A stretch of 64,000 bases of DNA from an uncultured Clostridia bacterium (GCA_934254815.1 CAKQME010000007.1:1-64000); one strand, 5' to 3'. Numbered from the stretch's first letter, positions 52,093 to 60,625 are shown. Numbers and translations: made by a program. Notes: generated by a model from the sequence alone, not told the origin.

Positions 52093-52854
52093 TTAAACCC
52101 TGTATTGCGTTCCGTCGGCGCGGATTTCGTAATTATCCTTATATATAAGCTCGCCTATCGTGACGAATTCGTACCCCTGAGCCAGTAAAGGCTCGAAGAT
52201 AAGCGGCAGAGCTTCGGCGGTGTGCAGCCCGTTATTGTGCATAAGTATTATCGAACCCGATTTCACTTTGCCAAGCACTCTCGCCGCTATTTGCCGAGCT
52301 GACAAATCTTTCCAGTCCAGACTGTCGACGTCCCACTGAACGGCGTACAAGCCGAGTTCTTTGCAGGCTTTTATAAGTCGGTCGTTATAATCTCCGAACG
52401 GCGGACGGAACAATGTAACTTCATTCCCGCACGCGCTCTCTATCGCGGCTTTAGACGACGACAATTCGGCTTTTATACCCTCCGCGCTCAGCTTGCTCAT
52501 ATGCGGGTGCGTCTTGGAATGCGTGCCTATCTCCAACCCCGCGTCTGCAATCTTCTTTACATAATCGGGATATTTTTCGACCCAGAACTGAACCGCGAAA
52601 AACGTAGCTTTTACCTTATACTTCGCTAAATTTTCGAGTATTTCGTCGGTATGTTCCACGCCCCAGGCGCAATCGAACGATATCGCTATTTTATTGTCGC
52701 TTCTGTCTACCGAATAGATAGGCAACAGTCGTTTTACCGTATTCGCGGTATAGATCGTATAAGCCTTGGTAGCTTTTATTCCGAAAGTCATACCGCATAT
52801 CGCGGCAATCCCCGCGACAACTGCCGCCGCAGCTCTGATAAGTTTTTTTCTCAA
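52093..52854 (-). CDS. Polysaccharide deacetylase, PdaB-like sporulation protein
   Basis: A 253-residue NodB-domain protein with an N-terminal membrane anchor or signal (about 6-28). Catalytic motifs: SFDCAWG (motif 1, with Cys where the second metal Asp often sits), THSKTHPHM (motif 2), RPPFGDYND (motif 3), DVDSLDW (motif 4) and ILMHNN (motif 5). PdaB proteins are needed for spore stability in Bacillus. It starts at TTG with GGAG ten bases upstream. Faces the pot regulator across a 323-base gap. Confidence 0.82.
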   Translation of the reverse strand: MRKKLIRAAAAVVAGIAAICGMTFGIKATKAYTIYTANTVKRLLPIYSVDRSDNKIAISFDCAWGVEHTDEILENLAKYKVKATFFAVQFWVEKYPDYVKKIADAGLEIGTHSKTHPHMSKLSAEGIKAELSSSKAAIESACGNEVTLFRPPFGDYNDRLIKACKELGLYAVQWDVDSLDWKDLSARQIAARVLGKVKSGSIILMHNNGLHTAEALPLIFEPLLAQGYEFVTIGELIYKDNYEIRADGTQYRV

Positions 52855-53027
52855 CTCAACTTACACTCCGATTTTACCATATTTTTCCAGTCCGAAAATG
52901 ACGTATTTACTCTTATAGCGTCGAATTTTCGGGATTGGTTTTACAGTTATACTTTATGCCGACCGAAAGCCGATAATGCCCCGCCGAAAAAAATTTTATT
53001 TTGTCGTAAAAAAGTGCTTTAAAATAA

Positions 53028-53056
53028 TTGACATATTGCGCAAAGATATATATAAT
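53028..53056 (+). promoter_or_regulatory. Perfect consensus promoter of the pot operon
   Basis: TTGACA (53028-53033), 17 bases, TATAAT (53051-53056). Predicted start near 53063, leaving a leader of about 115 bases that contains three operator-like repeats. Confidence 0.88.
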
Positions 53057-53079
53057 ATCGTCTGTAGTTTAGGAATTGT

Positions 53080-53155
53080 AAACTTTTTGTTTATATTACC
53101 TTAACCCTTTAAACTTTTTGTTTAAATTGCCTTAACTCTTTAAACTTTTTGTTTA
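53080..53155 (+). repeat. Three 14-bp operator-like repeats, 31-bp period
   Basis: AAACTTTTTGTTTA occurs at 53080-53093, 53111-53124 and 53142-53155, each spaced by exactly 31 bases (about three helical turns). Each is itself an inverted repeat (AAAC..GTTT). Lying between promoter and start codon, they are probable binding sites for the XRE-cupin regulator. Confidence 0.75.
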
Positions 53156-53177
53156 ATATCTTCATTTTGGAGAGAAT

Positions 53178-53711
53178 ATGGAACTCGGTAACAAGATAAA
53201 AGAGCTGCGATTGCACTGTAATTTAACGCAGGAAGAGCTTGCCGACAGGTGCGAACTCACAAAAGGTTACATAAGCCAACTCGAAAACGACCTTACAAGC
53301 CCGTCGATAGCGACGCTCGTAGACATACTCTCGGCGCTCGGCACGAATTTAAAAGAGTTTTTCGACGAAGAAGTAGAAGAGAAAATCGTATTTAAAGAAG
53401 AGGATTTTATCGAAAAGGACAGCGGCGCGGTAAAGATAAACTGGCTTGTGAACAACGCGCAGAAAAACGCCATGGAACCGATAATCGTCGAGCTGATGCC
53501 CGGCAAATACACCGAGGCGGATATCCCGCACGAGGGCGAAGAATTCGGTTACGTTTTATCGGGAAGCCTGATAATACATCTCGGCAACAAAAAATACCGC
53601 TGTAATAAAGGCGAAAGCTTTTATTTTTCGGCGGCAAAAACACATTATATGGAAAATCCGACGGACAGAGTGACGAAATTCATTTGGGTAGCCTCGCCGC
53701 CGACGTTTTAA
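53178..53711 (+). CDS. XRE-cupin transcriptional regulator (PuuR-like)
   Basis: 177 residues: an N-terminal XRE helix-turn-helix (about 5-60, RLHCNLTQEELADRCELTKGYISQLEN) and a C-terminal cupin domain (about 105-177, GEEFGYVLSGSLIIHLGNKKY and GESFYFSAAKTHYMENP). This architecture is frequent in front of potABCD in Firmicutes, where it senses polyamines. GGAGAG precedes the ATG. It is the first gene of the operon, 21 bases before potA, and probably autoregulates through the three repeats in its leader. Confidence 0.92.
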   Translation: MELGNKIKELRLHCNLTQEELADRCELTKGYISQLENDLTSPSIATLVDILSALGTNLKEFFDEEVEEKIVFKEEDFIEKDSGAVKINWLVNNAQKNAMEPIIVELMPGKYTEADIPHEGEEFGYVLSGSLIIHLGNKKYRCNKGESFYFSAAKTHYMENPTDRVTKFIWVASPPTF

Positions 53712-53732
53712 ATTTTCACAGGAGAAACGACT

Positions 53733-55235
53733 ATGGAAAAAGAAGAGAAAATTATCGAACTTATCGGCGTCGAAAAGACGTTCGACGGGCAGACTGCGGT
53801 TGAAAATCTCAACCTGTACGTCAGAAAAGGCGAATTTATCACCCTTTTAGGTCCATCGGGTTGCGGCAAATCGACCACGCTCAGAATGATAGCGGGTTTC
53901 GAAATGCCGTCAAAAGGTAAAATTCTTTTGAACGGAAAGGATATAACTTCGCTTCCGCCCTACGAAAGACCCATCAACACGGTGTTTCAGCGTTACGCGC
54001 TTTTCCCGCATCTCAACGTTTACGACAACATCGCTTTCGGGCTTAAACTCAAACGCTACCGCAACACTTACGTCGACAAAAACGGAAAGACCGTAGTAAG
54101 AGAAGAAAAGCTTTCGAAATCGGTTATCGACGCGAAAGTTTCAAAGGTATTAAAGCTCGTGGATCTCGAAGAATTCGAAAAACGCGACGTAACCACCCTT
54201 TCCGGCGGACAACAACAGCGTATAGCGATAGCGAGAGCCATCGTAAACGAGCCTGAAATACTTCTTCTCGACGAACCGCTCGGCGCGCTCGACCTTAAGA
54301 TGAGAAAGGATATGCAACTCGAACTTAAAGCCATGCACGACAAGCTCGGCATAACCTTTATTTACGTCACGCACGATCAGGAAGAAGCCCTTACCATGAG
54401 CGATACCATAGTAGTAATGAAAGACGGCAACATTCAGCAGATAGGCACGCCGAAAGACATATACAACGAACCGAAAAACGCGTTCGTGGCGGACTTTATA
54501 GGCGAAAGCAACATCTTCTCCGGCACTATGGTAGGAGAAAAGAAAGTTCGTTTCATAAACAAGGTTTTCGATTGCGTAGACGATTTCCCGAAGAACGAAA
54601 AAGTAGACGTAGTCGTTCGCCCCGAAGACGTTTTCCTCGTAGACGAGGGCAAGGGTCAGGCGGACGGAGTTATAACTTCATCTATCTTCAAGGGCGTTCA
54701 TTACGAAATGGTGTTCATGATAGGCAAAACAGAAATAGTCGTTCAGGATACCGTCGAAAGAAAGGTGGGAGAGCGTTGCTCGGTAATTATCCGCCCCGAC
54801 GATATACACATAATGGCTAAGGAATTCGACTACAACCGCTATACGGGATATATCACGAAGAAAAACACCGTATGCTTTGCCGACGGAGAATTCGATTGCG
54901 ACGTAACTCAGCTTTACGAGGGAAGCTCGCTCGACGAAGAGGGCTATCTTATTACCAAAGAGGGCGAAAAAATCGACCTTACCGACGTAGACGTAAACGT
55001 CGAAGTGGGGCTTAAAGACATAGAGATTATCGACAACGACGAGGACGGCAACGCCTGCGGAACGATTATTCAGATAGTCTACAAGGGCGACCACTATCAG
55101 GTAATTATAAGAACCGACGAAGAAGAGGAGGATTTTGTAGTCGACACCGAATACACCTGGAACGAAAACGACCGCGTTTCGGTTAAAATCCCCCCGGAAA
55201 AAATCAAACTGACTTTAAAGGCGGCGACGAAATAA
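53733..55235 (+). CDS. potA: Spermidine/putrescine ABC importer ATPase, extended
   Basis: 500 residues, well above the usual 350-380. Walker A LGPSGCGKSTTL, Q-loop VFQRYALFPH, signature LSGGQQQRIAIARA, Walker B EILLLDEPLGALD and switch THDQEEA are intact. An insertion of about 20 residues (TYVDKNGKTVVREEKL) lies in the helical domain near residue 110. The C-terminus has two TOBE-like modules (about 310-365 and 440-497, the latter VYKGDHYQVIIRTDEEEEDF) with an acidic linker between. Two bases before potB. Confidence 0.93.
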   Translation: MEKEEKIIELIGVEKTFDGQTAVENLNLYVRKGEFITLLGPSGCGKSTTLRMIAGFEMPSKGKILLNGKDITSLPPYERPINTVFQRYALFPHLNVYDNIAFGLKLKRYRNTYVDKNGKTVVREEKLSKSVIDAKVSKVLKLVDLEEFEKRDVTTLSGGQQQRIAIARAIVNEPEILLLDEPLGALDLKMRKDMQLELKAMHDKLGITFIYVTHDQEEALTMSDTIVVMKDGNIQQIGTPKDIYNEPKNAFVADFIGESNIFSGTMVGEKKVRFINKVFDCVDDFPKNEKVDVVVRPEDVFLVDEGKGQADGVITSSIFKGVHYEMVFMIGKTEIVVQDTVERKVGERCSVIIRPDDIHIMAKEFDYNRYTGYITKKNTVCFADGEFDCDVTQLYEGSSLDEEGYLITKEGEKIDLTDVDVNVEVGLKDIEIIDNDEDGNACGTIIQIVYKGDHYQVIIRTDEEEEDFVVDTEYTWNENDRVSVKIPPEKIKLTLKAATK

Positions 55236-55236
55236 A

Positions 55237-56079
55237 ATGAAAGCACTTACCTTTTCGAGAAAACAACTCGGAATACCCTACGCGCTTTTTATGCTTATGT
55301 TCGTAGTATTTCCGTTGTTGCTTATAATATTGTACGCGTTCACGGTTGAAACGGGCGAACCGGTTACAAACGATATAACACGGTTTTCCTTTTCGCTTTC
55401 GAACTTCACTTCGTTTTTCGCGTCGTCTGCGAACATTCGCGCGATATATATAAGTTTCGCGCTCGCGATAATAACCACCGCGGTATGCCTTGTTCTCGCC
55501 TACCCCGTGGCATACATTCTCGCGCGTTCTAAAATGAAAACGAGAAACGTGCTTCTGATGATTTTCATACTTCCGATGTGGATAAATTTCGTTCTCCGCA
55601 CGGCGGCTATGAAAGAACTGCTCTTCGCGATGGGTTTTTACAACTCCAACAAGATGAGTATGTTCAACACGGTGATAGGTATGGTATACGATTATCTTCC
55701 GTTTACCATTCTGCCGCTTTACACCGTACTTATAAAACTCGACAAAAACGTACTCGAAGCTTCGCAGGATCTCGGCGCGACGGGAATGCAGACTTTCTTT
55801 AAAGTAGTCGTTCCCCTTTCTTCGCCCGGAATCGTCAGCGCGGTAACGATGGTTTTCCTGCCGACCACCACAAGTTACGTCATTTCCGACACGCTCGGCA
55901 ACGGCAACGTAACCATTATAGGCAAACTTATCGAAGACCAATTCTCGACCATGTTCGACTGGCATGCGGGTTCGGCTATCGCGATGATTCTGCTCGTACT
56001 CATATTCATAACTATGCTTATAACAAATAAATTCTCCGACGGGGAAGAAGTCAACACGAGAGGAGGCGGATTATGGTAA
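55237..56079 (+). CDS. potB: Spermidine/putrescine ABC importer permease
   Basis: A 280-residue permease with six membrane segments. EAA loop: EASQDLGATGMQTFFKVVVPLSSPGI (split around residues 172-197). MWINFVLRTAAM and YDYLPFTILPLYT are characteristic PotB/PotC-type sequences. Forms the translocation pore with PotC. Overlaps potC by seven bases. Confidence 0.93.
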   Translation: MKALTFSRKQLGIPYALFMLMFVVFPLLLIILYAFTVETGEPVTNDITRFSFSLSNFTSFFASSANIRAIYISFALAIITTAVCLVLAYPVAYILARSKMKTRNVLLMIFILPMWINFVLRTAAMKELLFAMGFYNSNKMSMFNTVIGMVYDYLPFTILPLYTVLIKLDKNVLEASQDLGATGMQTFFKVVVPLSSPGIVSAVTMVFLPTTTSYVISDTLGNGNVTIIGKLIEDQFSTMFDWHAGSAIAMILLVLIFITMLITNKFSDGEEVNTRGGGLW

Positions 56080-56879
56080 AAAAGACCCTTAAAGGCTTAT
56101 ATCTGTTTATAATCATCGCCTTTTTATACGCGCCGATTATACTTCTCACCATATATTCTTTCAATCTTTCGCCGTCTATAGGCGTATGGTCGAAAGAATG
56201 GGGGTTCGACCTTTACGTTCAGCTCTTTACCGACGAAAGTTTAAAACAGACGGTAATCAACACGATAGTTCTCGCCCTGCTCGCCGCGGCTTGCTCGACG
56301 ATACTCGGCACTATCGGCGCAATCGGAGCGTTCTACTCCAAAAAGAAAGTCAGAAAAACGCTCGACACGGCAACTCAGATACCCGTTATAAACGCTGAAA
56401 TAGTCACCGCCGTATCAATCGCGCTGGTATGCACCATGTTCGCGTTCGGCAGAACTTACGCGTCGCTGCTTATCGGGCATATCGTGTTATGTTTTCCGTT
56501 CGTTTATCTGTCGGTTATACCAAAGCTCAAACAGTTAGACGGCAATTTATACGAAGCCGCGCTCGATCTCGGCGCAAGCCCCGCAAAAGCGTTGTTTTCG
56601 GTTATACTGCCCGAAATATTACCCGGAATAATAAGCGGTTTTACGCTTGCGATAACCCTTTCGCTCGACGATTATATCGTAAGTACGTTCACCCGCCCGC
56701 CGACGTTCGACACAATCTCCACTTACGTTTTCGACGCTTATGCGAAAGGCGGAAAAGGTTCGTCCGTTCCCGCGCTGCGCGCGCTGTCCGCCATTATCTT
56801 CCTGCTTATGGTTATTTTCGTAATAGCTAAAAACGTAGCGGCAATAAGGAGGGCTAAAAAAGATGAAAAGAATATTTAA
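56073..56879 (+). CDS. potC: Spermidine/putrescine ABC importer permease
   Basis: A 268-residue permease with six membrane segments and the EAA loop EAALDLGASPAKALFSVILP (around 161-180). LSLDDYIVSTFTRPP, a PotC hallmark after the EAA loop, is present. GGAGG near the potB end serves as ribosome binding site. Overlaps potD by 17 bases. Confidence 0.93.
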   Translation: MVKKTLKGLYLFIIIAFLYAPIILLTIYSFNLSPSIGVWSKEWGFDLYVQLFTDESLKQTVINTIVLALLAAACSTILGTIGAIGAFYSKKKVRKTLDTATQIPVINAEIVTAVSIALVCTMFAFGRTYASLLIGHIVLCFPFVYLSVIPKLKQLDGNLYEAALDLGASPAKALFSVILPEILPGIISGFTLAITLSLDDYIVSTFTRPPTFDTISTYVFDAYAKGGKGSSVPALRALSAIIFLLMVIFVIAKNVAAIRRAKKDEKNI

Positions 56880-58488
56880 CCTCTTTCTCGCGTTCGTTAT
56901 GGCGTTCGGTTGCGTTCTTCCGCTCGCTTCGTGCGGCAACGAAGAAATAGAGTATCTCAACGTTTACAACGCCGAAGAATACATCTCAGAAGAAGACGAA
57001 GACTGGGGAACTATAGACGTTCTCGCAGCGTTCGAAGAATACGCTTCGGAAAAACGCGGACACACAGTAAAAGTAAGATATTCGACTTTCGGAACGCTCG
57101 AAAATATGTATAACGAGCTTCAGCTTACAAAGCACAAGAAAAACGGCGGATACACTTACAACTACGATCTCGTTTGCCCGTCCGACTATATGATTCAGCG
57201 TATGATTGCCGAAGATATGCTTGAAAAATTCGACGTCGACGACGACGGCAATTACGTTTCGGTAACCAACTACAACGAATACGCTTCGGGCTTTATAACC
57301 GACCTTTTCAAGACTAAGGGCTGGAACGAATACGCCGTAGGTTATATGTGGGGAACGATGGGTTTCATCTACAACCCCGACATTATAGACGAAAACGAAG
57401 CCGCGCACTGGGAACTTCCCTGGAACGTTTACTATAAAAACCTCGGCACGATAAAAGACAGCATACGCGACACTTACGCTCTTGCCGTAGGTTACGTCTA
57501 TCGCGATTGTTTAACAAAGCTGAACGAACTTTATACGAGTGGAAATCTCGGCACGGAAGAATACCGCGACATACTCGTTAAAATCTTCAACAACGTAGAC
57601 AGCGACCTCGTAAGCGACGTCGAAAACCTTGAAACGGTTAAATCTACAGAAAACAAAGACGGCGTCGATAAGGCGATAAGCATTATAAAAGAGGCAGTAG
57701 CCGCTCTTAACGGCGAGACTACGGTAGCCGTAGCGGGACGCGAACTTAAAACGCTTAAAAACAACGTTTACGGTTTCGAAGTCGACAGCGGCAAAAAGGA
57801 TATGGCTGCGGGAAAGATAGCGATTAACTTCGCCTGGTCGGGAGACGCGGCTTACACGCTCGACCTTGCCGACGAAGACGAAAACGGCGCCGAATTATAT
57901 TATACCGTTCCCGAAGAGGGCAGCAACATATGGTTTGACGCGTGGGTTATGCCCAAGGGCGCAAACAAGGAACTTGCTCAGATGTTCGTAGATTTCCTTT
58001 CCGACCCCGAAATAGCCATTTCGAATATGGATTATATCGGTTACGTCAGCCCGATAGCGGGCGAGCAGGTTTTCGAACATATCTGCGACGCGGAAGACGG
58101 TTACGACCTTGTTTTCGAACCCGACGACGACCACCCCGTTATGCTCGATTATTCGTACTTCTTCACAAACGTAGAAAACGCCGTGGTATATTCCTCGGAA
58201 GACAACATCGGCAGACAGCTCACCACTCAATATCCCACAAAGGATATAGTGGATCGTTGTGCGATAATGACGGCTTTCTCCCGGCACGAATTAAAGCTCG
58301 TAAACGAAATGTGGAGCGACGTTAAAGTGGGCAACGTACCCATATGGCTTATGATAGGAATCCCCGTATTGCTGGGCGTAATAATTATCGCCGCGATTGT
58401 ATTATCTATAATGAAAAAACGCGGAATAATCATCAGATTACCCCGTCGCGATTACGGCAAACTCGTATCTAGCGAGCGCATAAAATAA
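56863..58488 (+). CDS. potD: Spermidine/putrescine-binding lipoprotein with C-terminal membrane segment
   Basis: Polyamine-binding protein of 541 residues instead of about 350. Signal peptide with lipobox PLASC (Cys near residue 26), LNVYNAEEYISEEDE at the start of lobe I and NFAWSGDAAYTLDLADE in the hinge region as in PotD. A charged insertion of about 90 residues (about 190-290) interrupts the ligand domain. The last 55 residues hold a hydrophobic span (WLMIGIPVLLGVIIIAAIVL) and a basic cytoplasmic tail. Double anchoring (lipid and C-terminal helix) is unusual. Confidence 0.9.
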   Translation: MKRIFNLFLAFVMAFGCVLPLASCGNEEIEYLNVYNAEEYISEEDEDWGTIDVLAAFEEYASEKRGHTVKVRYSTFGTLENMYNELQLTKHKKNGGYTYNYDLVCPSDYMIQRMIAEDMLEKFDVDDDGNYVSVTNYNEYASGFITDLFKTKGWNEYAVGYMWGTMGFIYNPDIIDENEAAHWELPWNVYYKNLGTIKDSIRDTYALAVGYVYRDCLTKLNELYTSGNLGTEEYRDILVKIFNNVDSDLVSDVENLETVKSTENKDGVDKAISIIKEAVAALNGETTVAVAGRELKTLKNNVYGFEVDSGKKDMAAGKIAINFAWSGDAAYTLDLADEDENGAELYYTVPEEGSNIWFDAWVMPKGANKELAQMFVDFLSDPEIAISNMDYIGYVSPIAGEQVFEHICDAEDGYDLVFEPDDDHPVMLDYSYFFTNVENAVVYSSEDNIGRQLTTQYPTKDIVDRCAIMTAFSRHELKLVNEMWSDVKVGNVPIWLMIGIPVLLGVIIIAAIVLSIMKKRGIIIRLPRRDYGKLVSSERIK

Positions 58489-58508
58489 TTTAAAATTCGT
58501 TTAATACG

Positions 58509-58547
58509 AACGCGGAGCGGCGAAATTTCATTTCGCCGCTCCGCGTT
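58509..58547. terminator. Bidirectional terminator between potD and veg
   Basis: Perfect 18-bp stem (58509-58526, 58530-58547) with a three-base loop; TCTTTATC follows on the plus strand. The veg stop codon is formed by the loop and first arm base. Confidence 0.88.
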
Positions 58548-58776
58548 TCTTTATCTTTACGCTTCCGCACATTACTTCGGAATACGAAAAGCTTGTCTTT
58601 CCTTTAAAATCGCCCGCAGGACTTACCGTAAACAACGCCGGATATACTCTCGTCAGAGTTCCGTCGTAAGTCACATACTTATTACGCCCCAACGAAACTC
58701 TCACGCGAACGTCTTCGTTAAGGCAACTCTTTATAGCTTCTTTTACTTTACTTATATCTCCGCTACTTTTTATCAT
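58528..58776 (-). CDS. veg: Veg family protein
   Basis: An 82-residue small beta-barrel protein (Veg/DUF1021): KVKEAIKSCLNEDVRVRVSLGRNKYVTYDGTLTRVYPALFTV is the family core (about 10-52), followed by SFSYSEVMCGSV. In Bacillus subtilis Veg affects biofilm matrix genes and spore germination or outgrowth. Its last codons form one arm of the terminator. Monocistronic or cotranscribed with the zinc-ribbon gene upstream, 50 bases away. Confidence 0.92.
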   Translation of the reverse strand: MIKSSGDISKVKEAIKSCLNEDVRVRVSLGRNKYVTYDGTLTRVYPALFTVSPAGDFKGKTSFSYSEVMCGSVKIKKRGAAK

Positions 58777-58826
58777 AGCGGAATTATCGACATTTTCAAG
58801 CGAATTTATACCGAAAACGCAGAAGA

Positions 58827-59360
58827 TTATTCTTCGTCGTCATCGTCTTTTTCGTCTTCGTCCTCTTCCTCGTCTTCTTCGCTGTATTCGCCTATATCGG
58901 TGGGATATTCGAAATCGTCAACATCGTCGTGAACGGTATCGTCATAGAAATCGTCGTCCTGTTCCTCTTCGTCGTCAAACAACTCCTTGGCTTCCTCTTC
59001 TTCGAGCTGCGACAGCGACAGCATAGCTTCTTCGTCGTCGCCCTGATTACTGAGAGCTTCTTTCTCGTCCTCGTCGAGGTAGTTTCTCCACTCCTCGTCG
59101 TTATCCGGATCGTCTGCGTCTTTCTCGGCGCGCGCTTTTTCACTGGCGGCTTCCCTGCACTCTTCGCACATTTCTTCGCCCTCGTCGATAAAGTTACGCT
59201 TACAAATCGGGCAAAGGACCTGCTCCTGATCGTCGTCGCCGTCAAGCGCGACGAATTTTATCTGCGGACCTAATTTAAGTTCGGCTTTGCACACGTCGCA
59301 ATAAGGCTCGCCCTCTAACATATAATTAAGGTCACATCTCGGACATTTAACGTATTTCAT
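58827..59360 (-). CDS. Double zinc-ribbon protein with highly acidic tail
   Basis: A 177-residue protein starting at the ATG at 59360 (GGAGGGAG upstream; a longer frame from 59408 is less likely). Two zinc-ribbon-like pairs: CPRCDLNYMLEGEPYCDVC and CPICKRNFIDEGEEMCEEC. From residue about 85 on, more than half of residues are Asp or Glu, ending in an uninterrupted acidic run. Acidic tails of this kind suit binding to basic protein, RNA polymerase or metal; no function known to me. The window's only strongly acidic protein. Confidence 0.8.
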   Translation of the reverse strand: MKYVKCPRCDLNYMLEGEPYCDVCKAELKLGPQIKFVALDGDDDQEQVLCPICKRNFIDEGEEMCEECREAASEKARAEKDADDPDNDEEWRNYLDEDEKEALSNQGDDEEAMLSLSQLEEEEAKELFDDEEEQDDDFYDDTVHDDVDDFEYPTDIGEYSEEDEEEDEDEKDDDDEE

Positions 59361-59502
59361 ATTATATCTCCCTCCGCTTATGCCTATGTTTTTCATTTGC
59401 AACGACATTACATATATATCTGTTTCATTATATATTATTCCGCAAATAAAACGTTACGCATAAAAAGATTATCTTTTTTAATTTTTTGTATGTCTGACAA
59501 AA

Positions 59503-59802
59503 ATATACGCAGTCAGTTGTTTTGAAACTTACTGCGTATATCATAACATAAGTAAAAATGCTTGCTTGCAATTGCATTTTTACGATTGCTTTCAATAACG
59601 CAGGCGTAACTCGGTTACGCAAGGCGCGCTCGCGCCAAGTTTATGGAATAAACTTACTGCGTATATTATAACATAAATAAAAATGTTTGCTTGCAAGGAC
59701 ATTTTTATGATTGCTTTCAATAACGCAGGCGTAACTCGGTTACGCAAGGCGCGTTCGCGCCAAGTTTATGGAATAAACTTACTGCGTATATTATAACATA
59801 AT
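59503..59802. repeat. 125-bp structured tandem repeat, about 2.2 copies
   Basis: Unit copies at 59525-59649 and 59650-59774 and a partial copy at 59775-59801. Each unit can fold into: stem CTGCGT/ACGCAG enclosing a 10-bp hairpin (59552-59561/59574-59583 in copy 1), hairpin GCGTAAC-TCG-GTTACGC, hairpin GGCGCG-NN-CGCGCC, and AAGTTTAT-GGA-ATAAACTT. An extra inverse arm ATATACGCAGT lies at 59503-59513. No convincing gene lies in 59361-59869; this element fills it. Confidence 0.9.
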
Positions 59803-59869
59803 ATTTTTTTTTGTAAACTATTTTTAACCTATCACGAACAATTTTATAATTTTTTTTCGCAAGCCCGTA

Positions 59870-60625
59870 TCACGCGCCCTCAAGCAACATTTTATCTGCT
59901 ATTAAAGCTATAAATTCGCCGTTGGTCGGTTTTTCGCCCGCAAGATAAGTCTGAACGCCGAAAAGCTCGTTGATATTGTTAATTCTTCCCCTTGCCCACG
60001 CAACCTCAATAGCATGCCTTATAGCCCGTTCCACCTTACTCGGAGTCGTAGCGTATCTTTCACCTATCATAGGATAGAGTTTTTTGGTTATATTGTTTAT
60101 AACGTCGGGGTTTTCAACCGCAAGTTTTATGCCCTCTCTCAGATACGAATAACCCTTGATATGCGGCGGAATACCTACCGAAATAAAAATACGGCTTATT
60201 TTTTCGTCGAGCGACGGACCGCGTTTAGCCGCGCTCTCTATTACCTCGTCGGGCTTGTCGGTGAGAAACAGGTCTATAACGCGTTTAACAAGTGCTTCTT
60301 CGCTGCATGGTTTAGTTATGTAGTAACTTGCACCTTTCTGTATGCTTGTTTCCACCACTTCGTCGCTTTTAAGCGAACTGTATACGATTATTTTCGTTTT
60401 CGAACCCGCGCGTTTCAATCTGTCGAGAACGCCGAGCCCGTCGAGCGATTGCAGAATAAGGTCTATAACGCAGTACTCCGCGCCGGTGGAAGTAACAATG
60501 CCCGCGCCCTCGTCTCCGTCGGCAGATATCCCGACAACCGAAAACTCCCCGCTTTTTTCAAACTCGCTTGCAAGCGCTCTTGCTCTTGCAAGGTTATCCT
60601 GAAGTATAACGATCGAATGTTTCAT
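59870..60625 (-). CDS. spo0A: Sporulation master response regulator
   Basis: A 251-residue phosphorelay response regulator controlling entry into sporulation. Receiver domain with Asp55 (YCVIDLILQSLDG), Lys105 (YITKPC) and only one of the paired N-terminal acids (Asp10, followed by Asn11). The Spo0A effector domain contains the recognition helix TTPSKVERAIRHAIEVAWARG, one of the best conserved Clostridia/Bacillus motifs. ATG at 60625 is preferred because AAGGAG lies nine bases upstream. Probably autoregulated: a 0A box lies upstream. Confidence 0.97.
   Translation of the reverse strand: MKHSIVILQDNLARARALASEFEKSGEFSVVGISADGDEGAGIVTSTGAEYCVIDLILQSLDGLGVLDRLKRAGSKTKIIVYSSLKSDEVVETSIQKGASYYITKPCSEEALVKRVIDLFLTDKPDEVIESAAKRGPSLDEKISRIFISVGIPPHIKGYSYLREGIKLAVENPDVINNITKKLYPMIGERYATTPSKVERAIRHAIEVAWARGRINNINELFGVQTYLAGEKPTNGEFIALIADKMLLEGA

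Noticed and set aside
53080..53155. CRISPR-like direct repeats
   Set aside because: 14-bp repeats with 17-bp near-identical spacers are operator-like, not CRISPR repeats.
59428..59622. 64-codon frame within the 125-bp repeat
   Set aside because: Crosses several palindromes and a repeat boundary; low-complexity translation.
59525..59802. CRISPR array
   Set aside because: The repeat is 125 bp, tandem without spacers, and only 2.2 copies; no cas gene nearby.
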